64,000 nt of DNA from Macrolepiota albuminosa (taxonomy: Eukaryota; Basidiomycota; Agaricomycetes; Agaricales; Agaricaceae): assembly GCA_027475525.1 (NCBI GenBank), contig JAMWFC010000049.1:4696947-4760946 (forward strand), given 5' to 3'. Below, in pieces: positions 44,758 through 54,386 of this stretch. The notes beneath the pieces are model-generated. The model was not told where the DNA came from. It did not search any database and saw only the letters and a list, made by a program, of their open reading frames with translations. Positions within the stretch are counted from its first letter, which is position 1. Each line of letters begins with the position of its first letter. Made by a program: the position numbers and the translations under genes.

Positions 44758-47700
44758 TCTCGCCTTTCGATGGTGTTTGTCCGGAGGCCTTGCGCCTCGA
44801 ATCTCAGGAGCGATTATTCGCTCGTTGCTCCTCTTGGAGGCTTGATACTCCTCCTCGCTCATCATTACCACGTTGTGGTCTGCTCTCAGTCCAGGCATAG
44901 CCTGCACTTCCTCCTCCACATCCTCCACGGCCGGCACTCTGCGCCGGCCAAGTCATGGAGAGTCCTTGCGTTTCTCCGTAGTGCGATGACGTCGCAGATG
45001 ATTATCAGTGTCGTCTGCTGTTGTTCGTTCGGCTGGGATCACTTTCCCATTCACTAGTACCTGACATTGGTCAAAGTCTAGTATGACTTTGTTACGCCGC
45101 ATGAATGGCGTTCCCAGTATCATATCGTAGCGATCAAAGTTCGCTACATCCATGTATTCCCGGCTACGTGAGCCCGGCGTTTGGACATTCACATTTGTCC
45201 CATACTGCACCATGGCTCAGCTCCCCACGGTGCCCAGCTGTAACGCCAATGGCGTATCCAACTCCTGCACGGATATTCCGTACACATGGGCGAACTGGGG
45301 CGTTATGCCCGATGTGGTACTCCCAGAGTCCCATAGGGTCCATGCCTTGTGGCCGTCTACGTCCACATACGAGACCAGGCACTCCTTGTCTGCTCGCTTC
45401 AATGTAGGGCGCTGCAAAGTGCCCTCTGCACGACGAAGGGTCACCTTCTTCATCCGAACCACGTTATTCCATTCAGGGTCATTTGCGGACGGCCAATCCA
45501 TCATCGCCGCTAGGCACTCAGAGTCGCTGTCGCGACTGTAATACTCATTGTCGTAGACGTCGTCATATACGTCGACTGTGACGTACTCCTCCCCCTCCAC
45601 GACCACACTCTTGGGCTCGGCGCCCGATGCCTCCTCTGGGGGCTCCTGGTCGTTTGTGGGGTTCTCCGCCTCAGAATTGGCAGATACGTCTCCGTCACTC
45701 CCACTCGCAGCTGCAGTATGTGCAGCTCGAAGGTGGGTGCGGGGTGTATACCCCTTCCTCGGGGGTCCTGGCTTCGCAGGGCAGTTGGTAGCGTAGTGGC
45801 CTGGTTGGCCACACGCGAAACAAGTCCCCGTCTGACCTGGTGGGTTGGCCGGTTTGAAGTCCGGCCTTGATTTAGGACGTTCTCTGTCTGGCGCCCGCTC
45901 TGGGCGTGGGCGGCTCCGTCCTCGGTTTGCAACAGGGGTCTTGCGTACAACAAACCGCGTGTTGCGGTCACGATCCAAATTGGTCTTCTTGGCCAGGAAG
46001 GTCCCCACATGCTGACCCCGTGAGGGCGTCCCACCAGGCGGTAGTCGCCTGGATCCCCCTTTGTGTCCACTCCGATGTTCGTAGTGGTTAGCAGTCTTCA
46101 GAGACTGCTCATACCGGATGGCATATGCCACGAATTCTTCCACATCGTTGACTTCTGGGGACAAGCCGTCCTCACGTATCAAATAGCGGCGCATATCCGC
46201 TGGAATGCCATCCAAGAACGTTTCGAGCATTGTATACCCGTCCGGATATATTGCCATGTTCTGGGCATGGTCACTAAGGGTATCATAGAACCCTTGTACT
46301 CCCAACTTCTCGGTGTACTTGGCAGACTGGAAGTCCCACCTTGCATCCTGAAGCGTTGAGGGGTGTACGAATCGATCGTACAGTCCTGTAAGGACTCCTT
46401 TAAACGTCCAGTCATATTGGACACGATTGACGTGCAGTACTGCCCGTCGAAACCAACCCATGGCCTCTCCGGCCAAGAACTCAGGCAGAACAAAAATTCG
46501 TTCTCGTTCCATACGGTCACCTCCGTATAAGCACATGGCAAGATGGGTGCATACATCCATCGCCCAATCTTCCAGGTCGCTGAACTTGGACGTGCCTGTA
46601 TAGGCGCGAATGTGCCTACTGTCTGCTTTACGCAGCTTCACTCCGTCTGGTAACTGTAAGGTTACGCCCAGGGCATCATCGACTACTTGATGCAGGCGAT
46701 CGTGCATGGCTTCACGATGCATTCGGATGGCTTCCCGCTGACCCGGGGATCTAGTCGCCAAGTCAGCGGCATGGGGAAGTGACTTTCCCCGTCCACCTTG
46801 CGGGGAACGTCCCGAGCCTCCTCGACTGTGGGCATAATTGCCCTCGTCTCGAGGAATCGACCTAGGGCCGTCATCCCGGCCGTTACCAGGGACATCACGT
46901 CTCGTGGCGCCATCTTGATCGAGGAAGTCTCCTCGATCATGATCGTTGCGCCGCCCTGGACCTGGAGAAGCTTGATTCTCCTGACCCTGCGTGACGAATT
47001 GACAACGCATCTCGTCAATGGGCTTAGTGCCCTCGAATACGATGCCCTGATTGTCTATAAAGGACTGTCCCTTAGTCCTGAGGTCGCCATTGCGCATACG
47101 TTGGTACGCGACTCTGTCGCTCAACGTTTCGGCCATGGGCACGCGCGGCATCACGGATGCCTCGCTTTCCACTTTGAGCACAGTGCTATCGTGCCCATCC
47201 GGACCTGACATATCTGTCCTACGGTCATGGTTACGCATGTGCGGGGGCTCCTCATGCCACCCTTGTCCTGCTGGAGTATAAAAAGTACTCACCGGTCTTA
47301 CTTCGGGCACTTCTTGCGCCCGTGCTAGTGCCTCCACTAGCTCGATTCCGACGTCTTGATTGCGTCGTGCCGAGCATTCCTTGGACGTGTGGCTCCAGGG
47401 GGTCGAGACCCCCGATTGCCGTGTGGCCTTACGCTGCACATACATTTGCAGCTCCATAGTGAGCACTCTCACCATCAAATCAGTATATTTCGTACTGAAT
47501 ACATTGGGCACTTCGTGCCCTTGTCGCCTAAGTGCTACTATATGGGCTGACGCGTAGCGCTCGAGTCGCGCTTGGGTGGTGTATTTCATCACCTCTGGGT
47601 GCAAGTCCCAGAACACCTGCAAGCGCACGGTGTACGCGGTTTTCAGCCGCTGTTCCTCTGCTCCGACGTCGTCGTCACTTGACGACTCCATCACCTCCTC

Positions 47701-48264
47701 TGGAAGTTCTACAACCTCCTGAGCTTCCTCCACTGCTGGTGTGCGCGGAAATCGATCTTCCGCGCGGTATCCTTCAGGCCTTGCAGCCTCCTCCGGTACC
47801 TCTTCTAAGCGGGCTTCCGCTACTTTAGAAGGCATTGGCCCCGCTGTGGACCGCCTGGTCCCACTGCTCCGGCTCGTAGGGAGGGCTCTCCCAGTCCGTA
47901 CTGACGACTCGGCATCTCCTGGGGCGCCATAGGCGCCGGTTGACTGTCGGCCATCCTGTGGGGGTCCTTTGGAAGCCAGTCGGCTAGACCGTCACAGTCC
48001 TCCTGGCAGCTGCGTAACTGGGGGCGTTAATCCCCCGGGCATCTTGTCCTGGAGGCGTTGCGGACCGTCCTGTTGTGAGCTTTCAGCTCTCCGGGCCTCG
48101 CTCTCATTCCTGGCCAGGTCGGCACTCTGACCTCGGTCTCGAGCCTTGGGTCTTACCTGACCCGCATTGGACGCTGACGCGTCCTGGGTGTCTGCTGGGT
48201 CTCCCCGTAGGTCGTGGGCATTTCGCCCGCCGTCAGTGGGCGCTGCAGGTATGGGATTACTCAT
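44758..48264 (-). pseudogene. gag: Gypsy gag and protease (in-frame TGAs)
   Basis: Translation probably starts at MSNPIPA (48264). TGA at 47992-47994 interrupts the N-terminus. An open 872-codon stretch (47835-45217) carries an acidic region (VMESSSDDDVGAEEQ), a capsid-like part (VQYDWTFKGVLTGLYDRF, FLDGIPADMRRYL), a basic linker and the zinc knuckle CFACGQPGHYATNC. The protease signature WTLWDSGSTTSG follows. TGA at 45217-45219 falls inside the protease, and the frame continues with YDMILGTPFMRRNKVILDF, the usual protease C-terminal strand. Further TGAs are at 44953 and 44755. All lie in one frame with pol, so the ancestral product was a single polyprotein of about 2,404 residues. Confidence 0.85.
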
Positions 48265-48395
48265 TGATCCCCTGTTTGAAATTTGCACGGTGTGGCTGTG
48301 CAAGAAGCTCGAGAAGCTGATAGAGTTCTGTCAACGAACTCAACGACTGACGTCGGATGCTAGGCAATAGATCCTAGCTGGCGGATTCAAAAAAA

Positions 48396-48601
48396 TGTAA
48401 CGAAGTTACGAAGTTTAGAGAGCTTAGTGTGCACACACGACACTGAATCAGACCAGACCGGTCTATTGACAATGTAGTATACACGAAAGTAAGCTGCTTT
48501 GTAAGCAGCTGGTAAACTAATTTATATAATAATGTAAATTAATATTATATTATAATAAATATAATATAATAATATCTATTGTAAGGTAAGTAAAGCTATG
48601 T
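48396..48601 (-). repeat. 5' LTR of the 12-kb gypsy element
   Basis: Direct repeat of 36437-36642. On the coding strand it ends GTTACA and is followed by TTTTTTTGAATCC instead of a TGG-type tRNA primer site. Shortly downstream a hairpin GCTAGG/CCTAGC (48378-48359) is conserved in the relict at 10209-10228. Confidence 0.9.
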
Positions 48602-48749
48602 CCTACTGTTTCCAACCCAACCTCTGCCAGTGCCATGGCATCGAATCGGAAACGGCTGCTGATGTCTTGATGGTCTGCAGGTATGACTGCTTGTACATGC
48701 AGAGGCCTCCGATAACGCTCCTTACCCTCGGAACCCGTGTTTTTGTTGA
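48602..48749. other. Flank between gypsy LTR and MITE-like element
   Basis: 148 nt of sequence with no ORF or repeat recognised. Confidence 0.4.
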
Positions 48750-49376
48750 GCATTATAACCCACCAGTAACTTATTATTTTGACCTGAATTTGCTCGTGGA
48801 GCACATGACTGGCGAATGTGACCAGTGCATGTGGTTCGGGATCTCCCAGGCACATGATCAGGTTGAGTGTCAGAAAGCCGCCCTAAAGTTGAGGGGCTGC
48901 CCAATGACTTGCTTGTGGTCAGACTATAGAAAATTTTATACTGGTTCTTCCGAGAGGGCTCACTGAGCTAGTCTCAGTCAACTGAAGGGTAGCCAACACT
49001 TGCGAAATAAAATCCTACCTGATACACATGGTGCATGGTAACAATCTCACTGAGTGATCTTTAGATAGCAAAAATATGTATTTACAGTTTCACGCTACCC
49101 ACCCACCACTTCCCTTAGAGTACTTAGCAGCCGCATCAGCAGGTACAGAAATTTTTATTTTGACTGAGACCAGCTCAGTGAGCCCTCTCGGAAGAACCAG
49201 TATAAAATTTTCTATAGTCTGACCACAAGCAAGTCATTGGGCAGCCCCTCAACTTTAGGGCGGCTTTCTGACACTCAATCTGATCATGTGCCCAGGAGAT
49301 CCCAAATCACATGCACTGGTCACATGTGCCAGTCACGTGCTCCCTGAGCAAATTCAGGTCAAAATAATAAGTTACT
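48750..49376. repeat. Palindromic MITE-like element, interrupted by the Ngaro cluster
   Basis: The left arm, about 48757-48975 (AGTAACTTATTATTTTGACC ... CCGAGAGGGCTCACTGAGCT), is inverted in the right arm, about 49160-49376, with some 180 nt between. The right arm stops at AAGTTACT, whereas the left arm begins with GAGCATTATAACCCACCAGT before the matching point. So about 20 nt of the right end are displaced by the element starting at 49377. No coding capacity. A single-arm copy lies at 34010. Confidence 0.75.
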
Positions 49377-50532
49377 CGGCGTAAAGGCGAGCGCCGAAGG
49401 TGGTGAGCGTTTTCGGAGGCCTCTGCGTGCTCAGGAGTCCTTCCGGTCACACCCGCACCTTTCCCTCTCCCCAGCTCGTATGCCGATCTCGGCACGGTGC
49501 CACAGTTCTGGCAGATGCCGTAGCGTGGTCAGCACGGCATGCGGTCTCAGACATCTTGGGCAGTCCTTACCTTCCGTCCACCTCCTTCCCCTGCTGCTGC
49601 CCAGGTGAGCGCCGTCGCGCTCTCTCACATTGTTTTATTCTCACCGAGATCCCCGTCTTTTCACAGTTTATCTTTTATTTATTGCCCCCCTATTTATTCT
49701 TCGCTTGCTCCATAAATCATCGGTGAGACTCCCCCTGCGTGGCCACCGGTGAGCCGGGCTCACCTCTCACCATAGATATTTCGCTCTCTCAAAAAGTTGT
49801 TTGTATTGCGCCGTCCACTAGCGAAATATCTAAAGTAAGTTCGCGATGGGAAGGTCGCGTCTTGGCCCCTCGCTCACTTCTTCACACCAGTATACTAGCG
49901 AAATATCTAAAGTAAGTTCGCGATGGGAAGGTCGCGTCTTGGCCCCTCGCTCACTTCTTCACACCAGTATTATTTAGTGTATTTGACGAAAAATATGTGT
50001 AAAATACACTAAATAATACTGGTGTGAAGAAGTGAGCGAGGGGCCAAGACGCGACCTTCCCATCGCGAACTTACTTTAGATATTTCGCTAGTGGACGGCG
50101 CAATACAAACAACTTTTTGAGAGAGCGAAATATCTATGGTGAGAGGTGAGCCCGGCTCACCGGTGGCCACGCAGGGGGAGTCTCACCGATGATTTATGGA
50201 GCAAGCGAAGAATAAATAGGGGGGCAATAAATAAAAGATAAACTGTGAAAAGACGGGGATCTCGGTGAGAATAAAACAATGTGAGAGAGCGCGACGGCGC
50301 TCACCTGGGCAGCAGCAGGGGAAGGAGGTGGACGGAAGGTAAGGACTGCCCAAGATGTCTGAGACCGCATGCCGTGCTGACCACGCTACGGCATCTGCCA
50401 GAACTGTGGCACCGTGCCGAGATCGGCATACGAGCTGGGGAGAGGGAAAGGTGCGGGTGTGACCGGAAGGACTCCTGAGCACGCAGAGGCCTCCGAAAAC
50501 GCTCACCACCTTCGGCGCTCGCCTTTACGCCG
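49377..50532. repeat. Palindrome made of two inverted Ngaro terminal repeats
   Basis: 49377-49975 is the Ngaro leader repeat in plus orientation. About 49980-50532 is the same repeat in minus orientation, belonging to element A. Both outer ends read CGGCGTAAAGGCGAGCGCCG on their own strand, itself a small hairpin (CGGCG/CGCCG). The arms meet around 49975-49995, where the plus copy breaks off after GTGTATTT and the minus copy begins GACGAAAAATATG. All leader introns are retained in both arms. Confidence 0.85.
49818..49971 (+). repeat. 77-bp tandem duplication containing leader intron
   Basis: The unit starting CTAGCGAAATATCTAAA and containing the 56-nt intron occurs twice (49818-49894, 49895-49971); intron copies are 49835-49890 and 49912-49967. 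Other leader copies have it once. Confidence 0.9.
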
Positions 50533-50551
50533 ACCTCTGCAGTTGGGGAGT

Positions 50552-50558
50552 TTTTATA
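50552..50558 (-). promoter_or_regulatory. TATA box at the 3' end of element A
   Basis: TATAAAA on the minus strand lies about 20 nt before the CGGCG boundary of the leader repeat. The same box is at 54129-54123 (B) and 63983-63989 (C). Confidence 0.6.
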
Positions 50559-50815
50559 GCGCCGAAACTGGTCACGCGGAAGCGTGACCCATTAAATTGA
50601 AGAAAAGAGAGGCGAAAAAGCGACTATTGGCTAGGAAAAAGCTGACGAGGAGAGAGGTGGGGAGGAGGTGGTGAGAAAGATGTTGCGGGAGCTGAGCCGA
50701 ACAAGAAGTAGATTGAAATTATGATCGTGGATTTTTCGTTTTTGTTGCAGGAGCAGGGTCGAAGTAGAATCAGATTGAAAAAAAAACCCGTGTGTCTGTT
50801 CGTGAACTTTTTGTT

Positions 50816-51859
50816 TTATGGTCGTGAATCTTTGTGGAGGTGAAATTCGTGAATGAAAAGAGGATGCTTGCGTTTGTGGAGAGCAGCGAGCTCGAATTCG
50901 GCCCGTACGGAGGGGTTATCCCTGAGGTAGGTCCTCCAAGCTTGCGAAGTCCAGCGACCGATAGCCATAATGACGTCTTCCGAGAGGCCTAAGGATGCGT
51001 AAAACGTGGCTCCTCCAGCACGCGGGGAGTGACCACCGTAAGTTCGATCGAGGAAAGAGGAAAGCTTAGAGTCGAACCAGGCTCGCGTCGGAATGGAACC
51101 ATCTTGGCGGAGGAAGAGTGCAAAACGTGCACCGTGTATAGCGTCGCGACGAGACGTGTATTCACCGAGAAGATTAACTGGGTCAGCCACATTATGGTGG
51201 GCGAACATTACTTTAGAGCCCGTGAAAAATCGGTCGGTTTTATGGTACGGCAGATCATAGGATGCGTATCCATGCGAGAACTGAAGAGAAGAACGTTTGA
51301 TGATTTTGCGCCAGTCTAAAGCAGACTTCGACCTGATCACAAGTTCCCCCGAACGGTGGCATGCGTAGAAAGCGCATGACATCAGGGTTGCAAACAACAG
51401 GTCGTCAAAGTCGTTAGACGTTCGAGCCCGGGTGACGAATCTTTGCAGGTGAGCGATTCGGAGAGGAAGTTTACGATGGATCGGATCCGCGCGAATTTTC
51501 TTTGCGCCTTTAATTGCAGCTTTTACGAGGGGATGTGATCTGTTAACGTCGAAATCGGGGTAGATATTACGAAGGAAGTGACCAGCGCCTGAGAGATATT
51601 TCGGTGCAGAAGCTATATATCTAGAAGTGAACGCTACATATTTAGACAGAGTTTGGGGAGTAGGGTCAATTGGAAGGTTGTGAGAGGAACAAAAATTGAC
51701 GTAGTCTCGTGCTCCTGTAGCATAACAGGAGACTGTCGATTTTTCTATGGCTTCAGTTTGAACGTGAAGAGTCCAAGCGTCTAGATCAGCACTGGACATC
51801 GGTTGGCGGGCCGCTTTTCGAGACGACCCGCCAATTGCCTTCAAAAGGATTTGTTCCAT
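50816..51859 (-). CDS. Tyrosine recombinase (element A)
   Basis: 347 residues, identical in predicted protein to the copies in B and C. Catalytic residues are visible: Arg169 in CHRSGEL, His277-x-x-Arg280 in HSPRAGG, and nucleophile Tyr311 in RWTSQAWRTYL; Lys207 (YHKTDR) fits the beta-hairpin Lys. Such enzymes integrate circular DNA copies of DIRS/Ngaro elements without target-site duplication. The ATG overlaps the end of the RT frame. Confidence 0.9.
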   Translation of the reverse strand: MEQILLKAIGGSSRKAARQPMSSADLDAWTLHVQTEAIEKSTVSCYATGARDYVNFCSSHNLPIDPTPQTLSKYVAFTSRYIASAPKYLSGAGHFLRNIYPDFDVNRSHPLVKAAIKGAKKIRADPIHRKLPLRIAHLQRFVTRARTSNDFDDLLFATLMSCAFYACHRSGELVIRSKSALDWRKIIKRSSLQFSHGYASYDLPYHKTDRFFTGSKVMFAHHNVADPVNLLGEYTSRRDAIHGARFALFLRQDGSIPTRAWFDSKLSSFLDRTYGGHSPRAGGATFYASLGLSEDVIMAIGRWTSQAWRTYLRDNPSVRAEFELAALHKRKHPLFIHEFHLHKDSRP

Positions 51860-53473
51860 CGCGCCGGCAGAGAGTCTCTAGGGGGCTCAAAGTCATGGAC
51901 GCGGTAAGCAGGAAAACGGCGATGAAAATCGTCGAAAAGGAGGCGTGATAAGAGGTCAGCCCGCGTGTTGTCCTTACCTGCTATGTGTCGAACACGCAAG
52001 TCTATTCCGGTTTCAATGATTATTCCAGCCACAGCCTTCACTACGGAGTTATGCATGTCTTCTGCTGCGCCGAGAGTGTTAAAGACTGAAACGGAGTCAA
52101 GACTATCAGTGAAAATAAGCAATCTTTTTGGAGGGTGATCGAAAGAAGCAACGTGATGGATGCTCGAGAGGATGGCCAATAGCTCAAGGAAGAAGATGTC
52201 GACTTTAGGCTTTGAGTGGTCCGGATTCAGCTTATAGACAAAACCATTCCCCGCATAGACAAATGCAAGGGCCAGTTTTAGACTAGCATCAGTCCATAAA
52301 ACGAAATCGGCCGAAGCGTCGTCCCAATTTGTTGCGTCGAGGAATCTTATCCCTATTGCCGAAGGAAGAACCTTGAGCAGCCAAGACATATCATCTGTTA
52401 CTTCCCTGTTGAGGAAAACTCCGGCATGCAGTGTTGTTTTAGATGCTATCTTTCGATATAACGACGATAATGCTGGGCGACCCCACGGTAATACATTGAG
52501 AAGCCAGTTGAGATGGCCAGCAAGGCGCATCCAAGCACGGAGGGGTGGACGACGGTTGGGAGTGTTGACGAAGTCGAAAATCTTCGTGAAGATGTCATCG
52601 ATGGAATCTTTGGTCAGAGTAATAGTGCCTTGGTTTATATCGACCCAGAATCCGATGATCTTAAGGCACTCCCCGAATTCTTGCTTCTTCTCGTCCCACG
52701 GACAGCCGATGGAGTCCCAAAGAATGAGAAGTTGAGCTTGGTGTCTTGGCCTTAATTTGCCTTTGAAGTTCACCAAGTCGGTGGCTCGGTCCCACGAAAA
52801 GAAGTCGTCCATGAAATCATGCAGGTCGGGCATATCTAATTTAGTAACCGCTAACCAGCACATTAAACCTGCCAGTGCGCACCAACAACGAGGGGAAGCT
52901 CGGTTCCCAAATACCAAACGGTGCACTATGCGCCACACACCGTCAACCTTGACGAGCTGTCGTAGCTGCCACAAAGGGTGTGCAGGGAGATTTAGGAAAG
53001 CACTTGAGACATCAGATTTCCAAGTCACCAAAGACTCTGAAGGATGTCGGCGCTTAGCGTTGTAAAGTACTTGCCCAAATGTCCTCATGTCGTCATACTT
53101 CACCTTAACATCAGTTTTTGAGATGCCATCGTTTAGACCGGAAGCTGTATGATCGGTTACGACTCTTGGTTTTCCCTTTTGCCAAACGACAAAAAGAGGA
53201 GACGATTTCATTCCTGGTAGAAGCTTGTCGATGTCGATGGGATCGGACCAACGTTTGGCTTCAATCTCTTTTTTCTGGAAGTCCCTGATGGCGTTGAGGT
53301 CCAAATCTTCCGTCGCGTAATTATCCAGAGGCTCCGCTGCATTCGAATCCCAATTCCCATCATCAAATGGCCAGAAACCTTCCCTGAGACCTTTCATGAC
53401 TGATGCGACGAAAGGCTGGTTGGGGTGATCCCAGAGCATGGCTTCAAAGGAATCAACATTGAAGGGTGTCGTG
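51841..53473 (-). pseudogene. RT-RNase H ORF2 (element A, 5'-truncated)
   Basis: An open frame continues up to the truncation point at 53473; the first Met is at 53439 (532 residues to the stop). RT motifs A to C and RNase H are intact, but ORF1, the ORF2 N-terminus and the usual leader are gone. Confidence 0.85.
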
Positions 53474-53553
53474 ACCCATTAAATTGAAGAAAAGAGAGGC
53501 GAAAAAGCGACTACTGGCTACCTTATTTAATAATACAGGGTGAGGAGGGAGGG

Positions 53554-54103
53554 TTGACGAAAAATATGTGTAAAATACACTAAATAATACTGGTGTGAAG
53601 AAGTGAGCGAGGGGCCAAGACGCGACCTTCCCATCGCGAACTTACTTTAGATATTTCGCTAGTGGACGGCGCAATACAAACAACTTTTTGAGAGAGCGAA
53701 ATATCTATGGTGAGAGGTGAGCCCGGCTCACCGGTGGCCACGCAGGGGGAGTCTCACCGATGATTTATGGAGCAAGCGAAGAATAAATAGGGGGGCAATA
53801 AATAAAAGATAAACTGTGAAAAGACGGGGATCTCGGTGAGAATAAAACAATGTGAGAGAGCGCGACGGCGCTCACCTGGGCAGCAGCAGGGGAAGGAGGT
53901 GGACGGAAGGTAAGGACTGCCCAAGATGTCTGAGACCGCATGCCGTGCTGACCACGCTACGGCATCTGCCAGAACTGTGGCACCGTGCCGAGATCGGCAT
54001 ACGAGCTGGGGAGAGGGAAAGGTGCGGGTGTGACCGGAAGGACTCCTGAGCACGCAGAGGCCTCCGAAAACGCTCACCACCTTCGGCGCTCGCCTTTACG
54101 CCG
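53554..54103 (-). repeat. Leader repeat A2 of element B, introns retained
   Basis: 550 nt from CGGCG to CGTCAA. Introns on the minus strand: 53875-53814 (62 nt, GTGAGC...CACAG), 53757-53705 (53 nt, GTGAGA...CATAG) and 53645-53590 (56 nt, GTAAGT...ACCAG). Confidence 0.9.
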
Positions 54104-54122
54104 ACCTCTGCAGTTGGGGAGT

Positions 54123-54129
54123 TTTTATA
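54123..54129 (-). promoter_or_regulatory. TATA box at the 3' end of element B
   Basis: TATAAAA on the minus strand, about 20 nt upstream of leader repeat A2. It would drive transcription into A2 and, in a head-to-tail array, into the next element. Confidence 0.6.
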
Positions 54130-54386
54130 GCGCCGAAACTGGTCACGCGGAAGCGTGACCCATTAAATTGAAGAAAAGAGAGGCGAAAAAGCGACTATTG
54201 GCTAGGAAAAAGCTGACGAGGAGAGAGGTGGGGAGGAGGTGGTGAGAAAGATGTTGCGGGAGCTGAGCCGAACAAGAAGTAGATTGAAATTATGATCGTG
54301 GATTTTTCGTTTTTGTTGCAGGAGCAGGGTCGAAGTAGAATCAGATTGAAAAAAAAACCCGTGTGTCTGTTCGTGAACTTTTTGTT

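Larger units (their letters stand above)
36437..48601 (-). mobile_element. Young 12.2-kb chromodomain Ty3/gypsy element with two extra ORFs
   Basis: Two 206-bp LTRs (36437-36642 and 48396-48601) differ at only two positions, both C/T. Between them, on the minus strand, lie a gag-pol frame (48264-41050), ORF-A (40946-39051), a non-coding gap with a TTAGCG repeat and ORF-B (38082-36718). A purine-rich tract (minus-strand TTGGGGGGTGTG, about 36683-36672) precedes the 3' LTR. The LTR ends are unusual (ACATAG...GTTACA on the coding strand rather than TG...CA), and I find no clear target-site duplication. The only breaks seen in coding regions are seven in-frame TGA codons. Confidence 0.85.
50533..53473 (-). 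mobile_element. Ngaro-like element A (5'-truncated)
   Basis: It keeps the tyrosine recombinase gene, most of RT-RNase H and the 3' region with a TATA box. Its 5' side stops at 53473 within ORF2, where ORF2 sequence (GACACCCTTC on the coding strand) abuts the end of element B (GGGTCAC). Confidence 0.85.

Noticed and set aside
36718..48264. TGA codons as programmed read-through or recoding in the gypsy element
   Set aside because: They are scattered through gag, protease, pol and accessory ORFs, match CGA-to-TGA decay seen in another family, and host genes show no recoding. Mutation is simpler.
36437..48601. Target-site duplication of the 12-kb gypsy element
   Set aside because: Flanks (CTGAC versus CCTAC) do not match well, and the LTR borders themselves are non-canonical.
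49400..49726. 108-codon frame in the Ngaro leader (also 50509-50183 and 54080-53754), which stays open even after splicing of all three introns
   Set aside because: It begins with GTG and has no in-frame ATG, so eukaryotic translation is unlikely; I treat the leader as untranslated.
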